From Haemonchus contortus (Eukaryota > Nematoda > Chromadorea > Rhabditida > Trichostrongylidae), in assembly GCA_000469685.2 (NCBI GenBank), contig LS997562.1, forward strand, positions 24,823,681 through 24,887,680: a stretch of 64,000 nt of DNA. The letters are read 5' to 3'. Of this stretch, positions 1-14,500 are shown piece by piece. How positions within the stretch are numbered: the stretch's first letter is position 1; every line of letters begins with the position of its first letter. A model generated the notes under the pieces. It did not search any database and had not been told where the DNA came from. It saw only the letters and a list, made by a program, of their open reading frames with translations. The translations under genes and the position numbers were made by a program.

Positions 1-935
1 GATCCAATGGAGCTAAGGAATTTCGTGACAGGCATACATAACGACAGACGACAGCCTTATCTCAGCCGGTTCAACCACATAGCTGCTCACGGGTGGCCGA
101 GTGATTTTTGTATCAATTTTCATATCGCTGAGAACTTTTTGGAGATCTGTAGGTTTTCGAAAGAAAACTTCTTCTAAGATGGGATTTAGTATCCTATATT
201 TTGGGGTGACATCGAAAGGGAGTTCACAGAAACTCTGACGCTTCAGGCAAGTGACTATTTTTACAACTAATGACTGTCTGCAGAGTTGTGTTGGGTTGGA
301 GACCTTTAAAGAAGTGTGTCACTTCTTCTTGAGCACTATATCTTGCTTGAAAAAGCGAAAAATTGTATGTTTTTTCGGGAAAAGTGCCGTACATGGCATT
401 CTGGACGACGGAACAATTTCTATTCTTGAACATAAGCATACAATTTGCAAACAGTAGAGAAGTGCTGTCTGAACTTTAGACATATCAATCATCGATTATA
501 TGAGTTGACCCATATTTGCCATTGTTCAGTATAGCCTAAAGAATGCGACAGTAAACTTTTCGTCTAATCTGTAATACATATATTAGCTACAACTGACTGA
601 ACGAACCGAAACAATTATAGTGAGCGTCGTTGCTAATGGCATGTCTAGAGGAACATAGATGGAGCGAAGACTTCAAATTGTACTTTTGCAAGTTTTTAGT
701 TCACTATTATGTAAAGCTCGCTCAGAAGAGTCGAACTACTTCATATTTTGTTAAAAGTGAAAATAACCTAGTTACAAAGAGAAAACGACGGGGAACGCGG
801 AATCGTGTTTTTCGTGATATTTTCGTACTATTGGGATGAGACTGAGACACGAAATGAGCAGCCATTTAGAAAAGAAAAATGAGCAACAACAACAAAAAAC
901 AAAACTATCTATTTGCTTACTATCTTGGAACATAC
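1..935. other. RdRP downstream region, little recognised
   Basis: The first 55 bases resemble the 3' end of the Helentron-like repeats (AAGGAATTTCGTGxCAG then CAGAC units; compare 15766-15800). The missing RdRP C-terminal exon or exons should lie here or beyond the window. An acceptor-like GTGTCTCAG precedes a short open stretch near 770-840 on the minus strand, but it lacks family motifs. Confidence 0.35.
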
Positions 936-2580
936 CTATGAATTCTACCCATTAACCTAGGGCTTCTGTAGGTAGGATCATAATCATTGCCGAAATGAAA
1001 GTCTGGCTGACGTTCGTTTTTTTCTGGCGGAATTTCTTTGCCCGTCTCCTCATCTGAATGCAACCATCTTCAAGCACAAGAGCAAAACCATGTCCATGCT
1101 ACAAGAATTGGCACTGAAACTGGGACGCGGCTCGAAGATATAAGGCGAACAGAACCGCTGCGGTTAGTTCAGCATAATTATGAAAGCTTTTGATACGCAA
1201 AACTTCGAACCTTCAGTCCAATCCCTTACTAGCGGGGCAGGTGGTAGTCCGGTTTTCGTGAAATCAACTGCTTGCGAGATTTTCCTTGCCAGCCTCAAAC
1301 ACACCTGCAAAGCAATCTCCTTAAGAGCATCTTCCGAAAATTTCTTATCAACTGAAAATATTCAATCATTGAAGAAACTCCAGTGAATATTTGTCCTGCA
1401 ATAACCTTGAAAATGCGAACAACAGCATTTGATCAAACCACAAAAAAGGAAAACGAAACTGAATGAAAAAATTCATCAATGCAGTACTAAGACCGCTGCA
1501 TGAGTGGAACTTACTTCGGAATTGATTCCATAAAGGTCCGCTTGGAAGAGGAACGAGTTAGAGATTGTTCCTACTGAATCTTGAGTGATATAGCTGATGT
1601 AAAAATTAACCATATCGTCATTCTAAAAAGTGAAAATCAGTCAAGCCAGGTGGAGAGCCCAGATAAGCCAGATTTACCAACGTACCATTGTTTCGGGATT
1701 AATTTTGCGAGTTTCCGGTTTAGTTGCTGTATAGTCGAACGCTTCTTCATTTCGATCCAACAACAATTCCTGATCCCAAATTACCGCGTACTCATCCCCA
1801 TCCAAGTCAGAACCTAAAAAGAAAGCACAGAAAATTTGCACACGAACCAATAGAACAAGTCCTTGTGCATCTACATTCTACCGGACGTCAGCTCGCGGAA
1901 GGTCCATATCAGAAATTTGTGGAAAGGGAATTTTAATGAATATTTTATTTGTCAACGCCTGAATTCTCATTAGTCGCACAACATTTGCTCAACTGAGGTA
2001 TGTACATAAGTCCATTCGAAAGGTTCAAAGGCGTTTTCGGTTCTCATAGCAAAATATTTATAAGAAGAGCCCTCCAGCTAACGTATTTCATTCTTCCAGA
2101 CGGGTAGAACATCAAACCTGCTAATGTGCGAAGATGTCTTGCCACGCTTCCTATCAGTGTGATCAAACAGTCGAGAACAAAGAAAAACATTCACCTGCCA
2201 TTTCGTCAGGATGTGGTCTTGGTCCATGTATTGGGAAGACGATTACGTCGCACAAATGGCGCAAGTCAGGAATATCCACCGCTTCAAACACGCGCACATC
2301 ACCAGCCACAATGCAAGGATTCTTTGTAAGCAGAACTTTACCTATGATCGAACACAATGTGGAACCGAACGTTCGAAACACTGTACTTTATGTTCCAAAG
2401 CTTGCATACCAGTGAGTATTTTCCTAGACGCTTTTGGTGGTGGAGTTTTCAGATTAAGATTTTCGGTGTATTGCACAAATACCTGGCCATACTGCAGTTG
2501 GCCGGTCTCGTCTACTACCCCTAACATGGTACGTCCTTTTTCGGCGGGAATTTGAATTTGTTGCTTACGCATTTGTTTAG
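936..2580 (-). CDS. RdRP exons 23-28 with catalytic DLDGD
   Basis: Exons 2580-2410, 2341-2195, 1813-1686, 1622-1515, 1304-1211 and 1053-936. In order they read [55 protein letters not shown] and [14 protein letters not shown]. The DLDGD aspartates are the metal-binding catalytic residues of the double-psi beta-barrel RdRP. The C-terminal exons carry [23 protein letters not shown] and [13 protein letters not shown]. Exon 27 is taken to start at an internal TTTGCAG acceptor because that is the only choice keeping phase. Exon 28 ends at GTATGT in phase 2 and the remaining C-terminus was not identified in bases 1-935. Confidence 0.95.
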
Positions 2581-5500
2581 CTGAAGTATGTAAATTACTA
2601 GCAGAGTATTATATAAACACCACATCTATTAATGCAAACCACAAAGCTGACATAGTCAAAACTTACTAACGGTATATTTGATAGTCGCTTTTATCAGAGA
2701 TCGGAAAAAAGGCTCAGTGCTAAGCTGAAAACCGCAAACAACGGACAGGCTGTCTATATCTATACGGCGCGGTAGTTCCTGTGATATTGAAAGGGAAACA
2801 TTCTTTATCGAGACCTGCGACTGGCTAAAAATATCACCTTCAATTTATTCCGACAATCGTGTTCACGCAACATCGTCCTAGCCATTCCTCGCAATTGGAG
2901 ATCAAGAAGTTCCTCGATGCGATTCGTAACCCGGGCGTGACACTCATAAGATTGCATTTCGGAAACCTGCGAAATGAATATATCTCGCTGTCATACCGAT
3001 GCAATGCTTGTAGGTAAAATGAGCCAGCTTGTCTTATAATGTTATACCAGTCGGGCCGATCGGCTAATGCCGGGCTTCCCTCCTTTTTATGAGTTTGCCC
3101 GGCTACGCCAGGCGCTCCTCCTTTCTGTGAGAGGATTGCTATGCGTAACTAACACTTCGGATTCTTCTTTTTCTTTGGAAGCTGTACACCCTCAGTATTA
3201 GCTCCGAATTGGGAGCGATTAATTCTGTAAGCCAACTTCGCCGTGTTCGAATAGCGTATAATATCAGAAAAGGCGATCATCGGAGAAAAAAAGTATTCAG
3301 AGACTCCATCACGGCTGAGTCTACCTCCGCGATTCCCGCCCCATCGTAAGTGTTCCCGTCCTGTCGCCTGTACTCCTACCAAATTTGAACGCTTAAGGTC
3401 CACGGTGACAGGAGCAATGAGTTTTCGCTGAAACCTTTCCCATTGTGGACGGAGTTCGGTCCTGCCTCCCACCATATGTGTTTCCATCCTGCCATCTGTA
3501 CTCCTACCAAGTTTCAACGCTTAAGGTCCACGGGGACAGAAGTTATGACTTCGCCTAAACATTTATTTCGCACCGTCGCTTCCCCATAACTTCCCCCGAA
3601 ATGCTCACATCAAGCTGGAAGTAAGATCATTGGAAAGCTTTTCTCGGGAAGAACTCAATTGTATAATATTCTTCCGGTTTTCTCGAATTTTTCGCCTTCC
3701 TTTCCGGGAAAACGAAAGTTGAATCTCTCAGCATCTGGGGCGTTACTTGCGGATATGACAGCATCGTAAGCCCTCCACTTCAATAGAAAACTTCTTTTCC
3801 AGGTTAAAAGACCTGCATTGTGCTATAATTGAGGAGAGCATAGAATCCTGAACATTTTGATACCCTTCTCGGCAATAGCGAAGGCTTGCAGAAGGCCATG
3901 AACTCCTCTACCAGCGCCATAAATTTGGAGCTTATGGACCTGACCACAAAGTTGGAGGCTATGTTTCACTTTAAACCTCTATATTCCCACAGACACTGGG
4001 TTTCTCTCGCAAAATCATGGGTCCATCGAAAGTGTTAACATTAGGCGACTGCAGAGGATCATTGAGATGGTTTTCACGGACTTGACTTCCTCGCAGTGAA
4101 TAATGACCTTGTTTTCATAGCATCGAAACATGTGGTTGAAAAGCGCTTCATTAATCCCCGTTCCCTCCTCAATGGTGCTCACGTTATTCTGCAAGAACGA
4201 AAGTCCTCCATCAAATACGATGATACCTTCCGTCAGACTATTTCGCTGGAGACAAGAGAAGAGCGTTTGATCCGATGAATCATTTAGAACTTCTCTCCTT
4301 GGGGCCTCTAAAGCCTACTTTAAAGGAGGGCTTAGAATTCCTCTTCTGCTCGAATGAAGCTCCACCCTTACTCAATTAGAGAGGCAAAAAAGGTGAATAC
4401 CCTGCACTACCTTTTGAATGTTGCTAAATTGTGATCTTCAAAAAATATTCAAACGGAGATTTTGTCTTACTGACGTCGCTGTTGTTCCTATGTTCTACAC
4501 GGGATCGGAACATCGTCTCCCCCGCGCTAGATTCTGCTTCTCAGTGCGTGGAGAGAGAGCTATGAAGTTTAGGAAACGAAGCCCCATCGACTGAGACCAC
4601 TTCGCTTCCCCTGCGAGTGAGTGGGAAGATTCCGTAAACGACACACTGAACTGCTTCCAAAATCGCTTAGGAGGGAGGATTTGGAATCCGCGATTGAAAA
4701 CATTCATGGCGTATACAACATATCTTCAATCGACCAAGTATCCTTTCCTTGTAAGCTGAAGCAACTCAAAAAGGGTCAATACTTAGCCTTTGATATAAGA
4801 GATGAGTGGCTCGGACGAGATTCCCGACCCAATATCGCGTAGGCTAATCAAAGCCTGCAAGCCCTTGTAGCGGAATGGCTGTGAAAGGCTACACCGAGCG
4901 ACCGTTTCCTTTTTTGATGTCCCAGATGTCGTGAACTAAAGATCGCTCCAGCTTATGGTCTCCGTTGAGTACTGCGTACCCAAAAGTCCAAAAGCCGATT
5001 CCTCGACCATTTCAGTATCAAATGACACTCTAGAAGACAAACTCGGTACCGCCCTCATTGAACAGGTTCCATAGTTCAACCTAAGCTCAGTACAAGTAAT
5101 TAGCCGCTGAAATTCATTCATTCTTTCCCAACCAAGGAAAAAGATGTCCATACGGAAAATCGACAGATTTTCAAGTTGAAAGTTATCGAGGGTCAATAGG
5201 CTTGCCTGATCTAAAATGCAGATGAACGGCTTGTTCAACGAGACCGGCACAGGAGATGAGTGCTTTACAACTTCGAGTGAATCAGTCTGAGTCCTCTTAG
5301 CATCAAACCTGGATAGGCACGAGTTAGAACTACACGTTATCAAATTGAACGTTTTGGAGCTGATCAAAAACTTTACCACTGGTCACCTACTTAATCTGGC
5401 TAGGCCGGAATACCAACTTGAGATTCCAGTTTCCATGCACCCGTCTCGGTCGCGAGATCTTGCTTTTCTCTGCCCACTCAGAGAGCTCATCCAACAGAGG

Positions 5501-8500
5501 ATTAACGGCAACCACTCCTTTCATCCCACGGAAACGAAACTTCAAAAAATCGAAAGAATGAATAACAGACGATTCTCTGGATACTCAGAATGACTGCAAA
5601 ACTAACTTGATAACAACTCGGCACACAATCCCCCAAAGACATGTCTTTGGCAATTTCCGCCGCAAACCCGTAACTTATCATGCCCACTCCATCGCTGAAG
5701 GTGTATTCCTTGCTAAACAGAAAGGGATTCATGAAAAAAGATGGACAGCAGTAAAATACTAAAGAACGATCGAACGAACAGGATGCTTGAAGTTTAGCAG
5801 ACAACTGAACATATATGAGATTCGTTACCAACACACCCAAAAAACTTTTTCTCACGATCAGAAGTACGATCGCGGCTGTTGCAGTTTCATTAGGTTGATC
5901 GATACCAGTGATGTACCATGTGGTAGTGGTAACACATTCTAGAACCCTCTTCAGAGATCATGTTTGATACCTCATCTTCCACAAGTGGCGCCATCAACAG
6001 CGTAAGGGGGGAGGACACCCCTCCCATTACTACGGTACCATCGCTGGCCCGCTCGCTTTAAAGAAGGAGACACGGGCTCAGAAACCTCGGTCGGGACGCC
6101 CTCGCTGTCGATGGAAGCGTCATTCTCAACACCGCTAAAGAGGATCCGGAATTTAACACTAGCAAACTTGCGACGGGACATGGGTGTGCCGAATCAACAG
6201 TCGTCAGTCGCCTTCAGGCTCCCGGTTACAGGAATGTGCTACACGGACACATGGATACCTCATGTCTTGATCAGTGGCATGCGGTACACCCGGCTATGGC
6301 TGCTTTCATAGTCCGCCGGCGTCTTGATCGAGGTAGTGCTAGGACGGGGAGGGAGGCAGACGGGACCTTTCGACGCGCTCGCGTCCTGCCAAATCCCCTT
6401 CGAAGGGCAGAGGCGAATTGTTTTGTTTTGTTTTTCTTTGTTTCCAGCCCTTCGAAGGGGCTTAAGCGCGACACGACCACGTCGAAAGGTCCCGTTTGCC
6501 TCCTCCCCCCCTCCCCCCCTCCCCCTCTTAGCACTACCTCGGCCGGCACGCCGGCTTATGAAAGCAGTCTATCCATTTGTCAGTCTCTCCTTCTCCGCCC
6601 ACATCGTAAGGAGTTTCTGGAGGATCTACTTACTGTAGGTGAAAGCTGGGTTCTCTGCGACGCTAACAAGCACAGCACCGCTTGGCTCCCGCGAGACAGC
6701 CGCCGATGCGTGCTAAATCCGGCCTCCACTCCAAGAACTTTCCCCTTTGCTGCTTCTGCGATATAAAAGGAATGCCGTACTACGAAGTGCTCAAGGCCAC
6801 GCTGTCATCGACCTTATTGCGCTGGTCAGCTGCAGACACCTGCGGAAGCCGTTGGAGAAACACGGCCCAAACCGACTTTTTTGACCTCTTCCATGACAAC
6901 GCTAGTCCCTCACATAGAAGAAAATAGACCCTTGCAAAATCGGAGGAGCAAGGCTGGGGTTCCAAATCCACCCTATTCATCTAACATTGCCCCCTCAGAC
7001 TACCTCTTGCTTCGGCCTCGTAAGGCTTTCCTAGCAGAAAAAAATAATTCGTCAACCATGACCACCTTGAACAACAATAGCGGTCGGTAACTTCTTTGAC
7101 TCCCTATCTCCCTGATTCTGAGAGAAGGAAATCGCTGACCTGCTCATTAGGTGGGACAATGTTATAACTAATGGTTATCCTGTCGTTGATTAGCTTGCAT
7201 TGTTTGTTGAAATGTAAAAAAAAACAGAAAAAAAGTCAACCCTGTCAAAAATTTTTGATTAACCTAATATTCAAACTTACGTGTTTCAGGGGGTACTCAC
7301 CCTTTGCTGTTCCTCCCTCCTGTGAAGTCGTATCCAATGTAGTATTGCTCTCGATCAAGTGCAATGTTTGTTTTCTCAAAAATCAAGACTCAATTATTGG
7401 AATAGTAAACGAAATAAGTATGTTCCTTAATATCTACGAAAGAGTACACAACATACCTTGCTTTGGGTGAAACACTGTCCTAAACGGGCCATTAGCTTCG
7501 GAATGCTCTCCATTTCCTCGAATCTGAACAATTGATTACTCTTCTGCAGGCAATAAAATAATGAAGTTCCGAAAACCTGACGAAGATCTCAGACCAATCG
7601 TATGATAAGCAACTGTGCAGGCTTATTTGAAATATCATAACCGGATATCTTTCACGAAGATTCCCTCTTCCTGAAGATCCCTAGCAAGCAAATGTAGAGG
7701 CAGCGGATCAGGAGTGAATGACCCTACGTCCGAAATCCTTGCACCAGCCGGCTAGGGATTTTTTGGTGGTCAGGAATCAATCAAAAGTCAAATCCATGCA
7801 TGTGCGTGGAGAAATAGTGCAGTATTTGAGAAACAGTGCAAAGTCGCCTAATAAATTAGTTTATTGTCCTCTAAAGGATAGAATATACTAACGGGAGTAT
7901 ATTTTCACCAGCACTTCAATATGCACAAAGCATATATGAAGACTCGCTAGCGTAAGCCACGGAGACCGATGACCGGACGGCCGAGACGAGAGCAAATCTT
8001 TAGCAGCACTACGATTGGGATTGTGGCTCGGTAGAGCTCCTCAGTCCTCTTCCCTTACGCGTCATTGTTAAGCCACGACAAGAATAAGCTGGTAGCATTT
8101 TCCATGAACCCGTATCGGAGAAACTCCAAACCAAAGACTATATCCTTTTCAAAGTTATTGTAATTGTTTCAAACTTAAAAGAATGGTTGAAGAATTTTGC
8201 ATCGGGAATCTTGCACTTAAATTGACTACGCCAACCAGTACGGTTGCTCCCAAATTCAGAGGTCCTCTCATTTCTGCTGAACAAGAGCACCTTGAACAAA
8301 AGCACCTGGTGGCCAGTTCCTTAGCGAAGTGCTTCACACCTTCTCCAATTGTAAGAGTGGCAAACTGATGTCGTTAATGCTTTCATATTATATCCGAGAT
8401 CGAACCATTAACTTCTCGGTGATAGATTCCATGTCTCAATGCCCTTAGAGCCACCAAATTCGAGGAACAATGCCTTTATGTACTGCAATCACTTTACTTT

Positions 8501-11500
8501 CCTTGCAAGAAAGACCAGGATTCTTCATTAATGCGAAAATCTCATGCGGAATGCGGTCTGTGCTATTATTAGGTTGAGTCATAAGTCCTCGGACAATGTG
8601 ATGAACTTGGGAAAGAGGTGACGAAAATGGACGCGTGTGGCATCGTTAGATAGAATATGAAAAGCTCTTCCAAATGCATATTAATAAGCACACCTAGCTG
8701 TTTCCTTCCCTGCAGCGACGCACCATGATTTTAAGCCATCTCAATTCCACCTCCACAACACCATCCTCTTTCTTTTTTTATCTGGCCAAGAAGCCGCGGA
8801 GATGGATAGACGTACAAAGGAAGTTCACAAGAAGGGCGCTCCTGCTAGATGCACTATTTACAAGTGGTACTCGAAGTTCACGTCGGACGACTATTCCATC
8901 GAAGATGAAGACCGTCCGGGACTCTCAATGAAGTTGAATTTGGAGCCAGGTGGAAGCCAATCTGTATCAAACTACTCTTGAACTGCAGTCACTCTCGGGG
9001 AGTCAGCCCACAGTTATTCGTGTATTGAAGTCAATCGGCAAGGTGTGAAAACTTGGCCGATGGGGGCCTCATGCTTTGAGGTATTATAGTATGACATGGA
9101 CTGCCACGCCGACATGGCACTTTCTCTCCACACGCTTAAGCGCAGGAAACGGTCAGATGTATTCGTTAGTAAGTATTTGGAAGAGCTTCTTATACTCTAT
9201 CTGATGATGTCTCCATTCTCGTCATTTCCCTGAGAAGACATCGCTGTCGTAACAAGGCTGTCACTTGTAAATCTGTTGTTCAGAATTTTTAATTCGAATT
9301 CGGGTAATCAGTTGTACTTCTATAGAAACACATCCCCGCTGTATGGTAGTGATAGTGAAGTAGGTAGTATTAGGTGTGTGCATATTTTTCCGCCTTTTTT
9401 CGCGTGCAAACTTATACTTATTACAAAATTAAAACCAAATATACATTACCAGTTTTGCTACGCACGCTAATACGTGCACCACATGCCCACTACCGCTTAC
9501 TTACGACTTGTTAGAGGACCAATATGAACAGTGTCGGTTGACTTCCCATTTCATAACTGTTTCCTCGCCACATTCATTTGACATTCACACTCTTCGTCGT
9601 GCCCACGTGACTTTTGGAAGAACGCACAAACGGGCATGCAAAAAGGCACACAAAATTACTGTTTTAATAATAGAGACAGTCGGAACGCCCGGCGGGCTTC
9701 CCTCATTCTTATGATAGAGTTGTGATACACGGCAAACAGCACTCTCCTTCTTTCAAACGAATGGTACTTTTTGGAAATAGGGCCTGCAAAACATATTCAA
9801 AATGTGCCGATGCCTATGCTTCTGATTAGAATCTGTCTGTCTCGATCTGTCCCAGTTGATTTTAAAAATGAAGACCTATCAAATTTAACCGCATTCAAAG
9901 CCTTGAATGGTGCTTACAAATGTTGTCGAGCCATAATATTACCATTATCAAATGTCTCCATGAATGTAGCTCCTTTTCTCTACAGATGCATTAAATGAGA
10001 ATCCAAGATTGTTAGCGGTCGGATAAGTTTTCCCATGAATGATATCAAAGCAGTGAGAGACCCTGATCCTTTATTGAATCGCAAACTTCGCTGGGTAGCG
10101 GTCGTGAGCAAGAAGTGAACCAAATTTTATAATCGGTTACCCTTTTTGTCAAACGAAACATATCAAAGAATCAAAGCTAGATCGTGAATAACAAAGGCGC
10201 TAAGATTCGATTGGTGATTGGATCTTGTTCACCAAGGCCTCTTCTATCGTCAGTGCTCCTATCATCCCCTCTACTCCTGCTGATTCTGCTCTCCAAGTCC
10301 ACGGGATCAGGAATAATGGATTTTCGCTCAGGCATTTATTTCGCACAAATCCCGCCTTCAGTGGGCGTGGTCCGGTGTTCTCACCTACCATAAGTGGTCC
10401 CATCCTGCCGCCTGTACTCCTGCAAAGTTTGAACGCTCTAGGGCCAAATTAATAATTTTGGCACAAACTTCGCCCCCTGTGGCCCGATCCTGCCACCAAA
10501 CATTAGTGTTTCCACCCTGCCTCGGGTACTTTCTAATAAATTTTAACTCTCTAGGTTCACAGGGACACGGATTATGATTTCCCCCTGAAACATTTATTTT
10601 GCACAGTGTGCTTTTAAGCATGTAACAAAAGACGCACTGCGATGGCAAAACAGGTCGCCACTCAGGTCGCCCGGCTAACGCCGTCCGATCTGTCGCTGTT
10701 TTTAATAATGACCCATTGAGATTAACTGGTAAGCATTGAAATCGTCGAATGGTAAATGTTGTCGAGTCATCATAACACCATTATCGAATGTCTTTATGAA
10801 TGTAGCTCCTTTTCTCTACGGATACATCATTAAATGAGAATCCAAGTTTATTAGCGGTCGGATAGGTTGTCCATGAATGATATCAAAGCAGAGAGAAACC
10901 GTGATCCTTCATTGAATCGCAAACCTCGCTGGGTAGCGGTCGTAAGCAAGAAGTGAACCAAATTTCATAATCGGTCCCTATCAGCGAACTTACACTTCTT
11001 GTAGAATGAGACATATCAAACAATCAAAGCTAGATCGTAAACAACAAAGACGCTGGGATTCAACTGGTGATTGAATCTTGCTTTCTACGCCCCCTGTGGG
11101 CAGGGTCCGGTACTGCCACCCACCATATGTGTTCCCATCCTGCCGCCTGTGCTCCTACCAAATTTGAACGTCCTAGGTCCACGGGAACAGGAGGTATGAT
11201 TTTCCGCCGAAACACTTTGTTCGCACAAACCCCGCCCCCTGTGGTCAGGGTCCGGTCCTGCCACCCACCATATGTGTTCCCATACTGCCGCCTGTGCTCC
11301 TGCCAAATTTGAACGTCCTAGGTCCACGGGGACAGGAGTTATGAATTTTCGCCGAAACCTTTTGTTCGCACAAACTCCGCCCCCTGTGGGCAGGGTCCGG
11401 TCCTGCCACCCACCATATGTGTTACCATCCTGCCGCCTGTGCTCCTACCAAATTTAAACGTCCTAGGTCCACGGGGATAGGAGTTATGAATTTTCGCCGA

Positions 11501-14500
11501 AACCTTTTGTTCGCACAAACTCCGCCCCCTGTGGGCAGGGTCCGCTCCTGCCACCCACCATATGTGTTACCATCCTGCCGCCTGTGCTCCTACCAAATTT
11601 GAACGTCCTAGGTCCACGGGGACAGCAGTTATGAATTTCCGTACAAACAGACAGACAGACAGACGGACAGACAGACGCGAGCGCTTTATATAAAGTAAGG
11701 ATCAATATGTTGCCCATCGTTAGCTACAACTTTTTGCCATCTTTCCGGTATCTTCTTGACTCTGGGTCTAAAAAAGTCAATCTTTGATCAAGAAACGTGA
11801 CAGAAGGTGCATCCCTAGTGGCAGGGGATTATTTTCGTTGGTTATTCAAACTGTCACCTTACGAGGTATATTCTTGCTCGTGTGATCGTTTCGTTCGATT
11901 GATTGTTTTTGATCAACTCCGTCGTTCTTTCGCCAACAAGTTAGCTTTCCAGTGGCAGGAACGATCAATTTTTTGCATTTTGCCACCGCATTAGGTCTAT
12001 TTATCATCTTTTAATCATGAGTTCGATTCGTTCTGTTGTTTCCAAGTTCAGAGGACGCAAACGTGGTCTGCTGGATTTGGGATCTCCTTAGGGTGCCGAG
12101 CGTCAACGCGCTCTTATGACCGCAGTGGAACAGTTGATGAGTGACAATTCGGTCCCTTCGTATATGAAAACAATTATTATCTTCTCGAGACAAAATAGAG
12201 GCTGGATAACCTAACTAGTGAAAACAAAGAACTTCTTGAAGAGGTGGATAAGCTTAGTAAGGAGAATTCTAAACTTCGTCAGACTCTATCTCAACCTAAG
12301 CAATCTCATTCACTTATTGACACTGGTAACGCTTCCGCTCAGATTCCCTCGCCATCTTCGCATCATGTTTCTGTCTCTAATTCTGATTGCTGTGAATTGA
12401 TTGAGCGTTCACGTTCTTTGGTATTGTTCGGTGTACATGAATCATTTGATCCTGTTCCTTCTAAAATAATTGTCTACCAGGCGGCTACGCACGCTATTGC
12501 GTGCGCTAGGGGCTCTAGCCACGAGGGACGGAGCCACATGGCTCCTGATTCCCATTATAGACTCTTATCATCTGAGCCTCTTCCAGGACACTTCTGTAGC
12601 GGCCATCATTTTTTTGGGATGTGAAAAGGGGCTGTGTGTGGCCATGAAGAGTACTCCGATGTATCCAGATCAAATACCTCTGCAATCCACGTAGTCGAAG
12701 GGACCCTGTGTAGTTTGCTCAATGTGGCCGTGAACACCAAATTTGAAGGGAAAAAACCTTTGGGTATTTGTAGGGATTTACACGTCTCTAAAGGGTACGC
12801 ACCTGTGTGGCCGAGGTTATTGGAAATTATTTTATGAGGTCTGAAGTTAATGTAGTGCATTTGCTTCTGAGTAGAAGGGACTACTGCGTGTGGAACCACG
12901 GATAATAACTTTAAAAAATTTTTAGCCTAATTTTTGAAAGAGTTTAGTGGTATCCCCTGGTTGTACACCTATGTGGTCAGGGTAAGTGTGGAGGGCAGAT
13001 GTATAAATTCTTGATCTCAGGCCCGCCCCCCTCTTTGCAGACCCCACCCACTTCAGACTTCGAACCACATTACTTTTATGACCTCCAGACACCTTTTCCG
13101 CGCGTTCTAAAACGCAAGTGAAAAGTCTTAATAATTCTGATGTAAGCCCCGCCCACTTCAGTGCCAGTCCCGACCAGTTCTGGGGTCTGACCACAATTGT
13201 TCTACTATATCATACCACTTTTTCCCGCATCTCAGAACGTTTCCGAATAAAGTTACAAATTTTCAATCTAAGCTCCGCCCACTTCAGTGCCAACCACGCC
13301 CACTTTGAGGATTTGACCACATTTGCTATTTTACCCATTACCACTTTTTTGCCGCATCCGGGAACGTTTCCGAATAGAGTTATAAATTTTTAATCTAAGC
13401 CCCGCCCATTTTAGTGCCAACCACGCCCACTTTGAGGATTTGACCACATTTGCTATTTTACCCATTGCCACTTTTTTGCCGCATCCTGGAACGTTTCTGA
13501 ACAGAGTTATAAATTTTTGTCTAAGCCCCGCCCATTTTAGTGCCAACCACGCCCACCTTGAGGATTTGACCATATTTGCTATTTTACCTCTCACAACTTT
13601 TTTGCCGCATCCCGGAACGTTTTTGAACAGAGTTATAAATTTTTGATCTAAACTTCGCCCACTTTAGTGCCAACCACGCCCATTTTGGTGCCAATCACGC
13701 CCACGTTTGGGATTTGACCACATTTGTTCTCTAACAACTTACCACCTTTTTGCCGCATCCTGGAACGTTTCTGAACAGAGTTTTGAATTTTTGATCTAAG
13801 CTCCGCCCACTTTGGTGCCAACCACGCCCACTTTGAGGATTTGACCATATTTGCCATTTTACCTCTTACCACTTTTTTGCCGCATCCCGGAACGTTTTTG
13901 AACAGAGTTTTAAATTTTTGATCTAAGCTCCGCCCACTTTAGTGTCAACCACGCCCACTTCTGGGATTTGACCACATTTGTTCCATTACCTCTAACAACT
14001 TTTTTCCCGCACTCTAAAACGTTTATAAGCAAAGTTACGTTCATTTTTTGAAAGTGGTTTTCGTCTCAACGCTTGTCCCGCCCACTGTGGGCGGGGCTTC
14101 GCTAAGCTTACTCATGCCCGGCACGCATGAGGCCCTGCTCACCCTTTTTGTTTTTTTTTCCTCACTTGTGCGGTTTAATTGAATCGAGTTATGATTGCGT
14201 CTGAAAAGTACCGCCCATTTTGAGTAAGCTCCGCCCACAGCACGTGGGTCTCCTCCGTCAGGTTTAATGACCCAATCCTCACCTTTGCTCATTTTTTCCC
14301 GGTGTCTCAACTTTCTCGAGGCCAAAAGAAGGTGTTTAGCTCTTGGCACCGCCCATTCCGGCACTTGCCCCGCCCCCAGTGAGCGGAGCTCCACAGAGCT
14401 CGTATGTGCTCTGTTAATCCTGTCTCAGCTCAAACTTCGCCCCCTGTGGGCGGAGTCTGGTCCTGCCAGCCACCATAAGTGTTCCCATTCTGTCGCCTGT

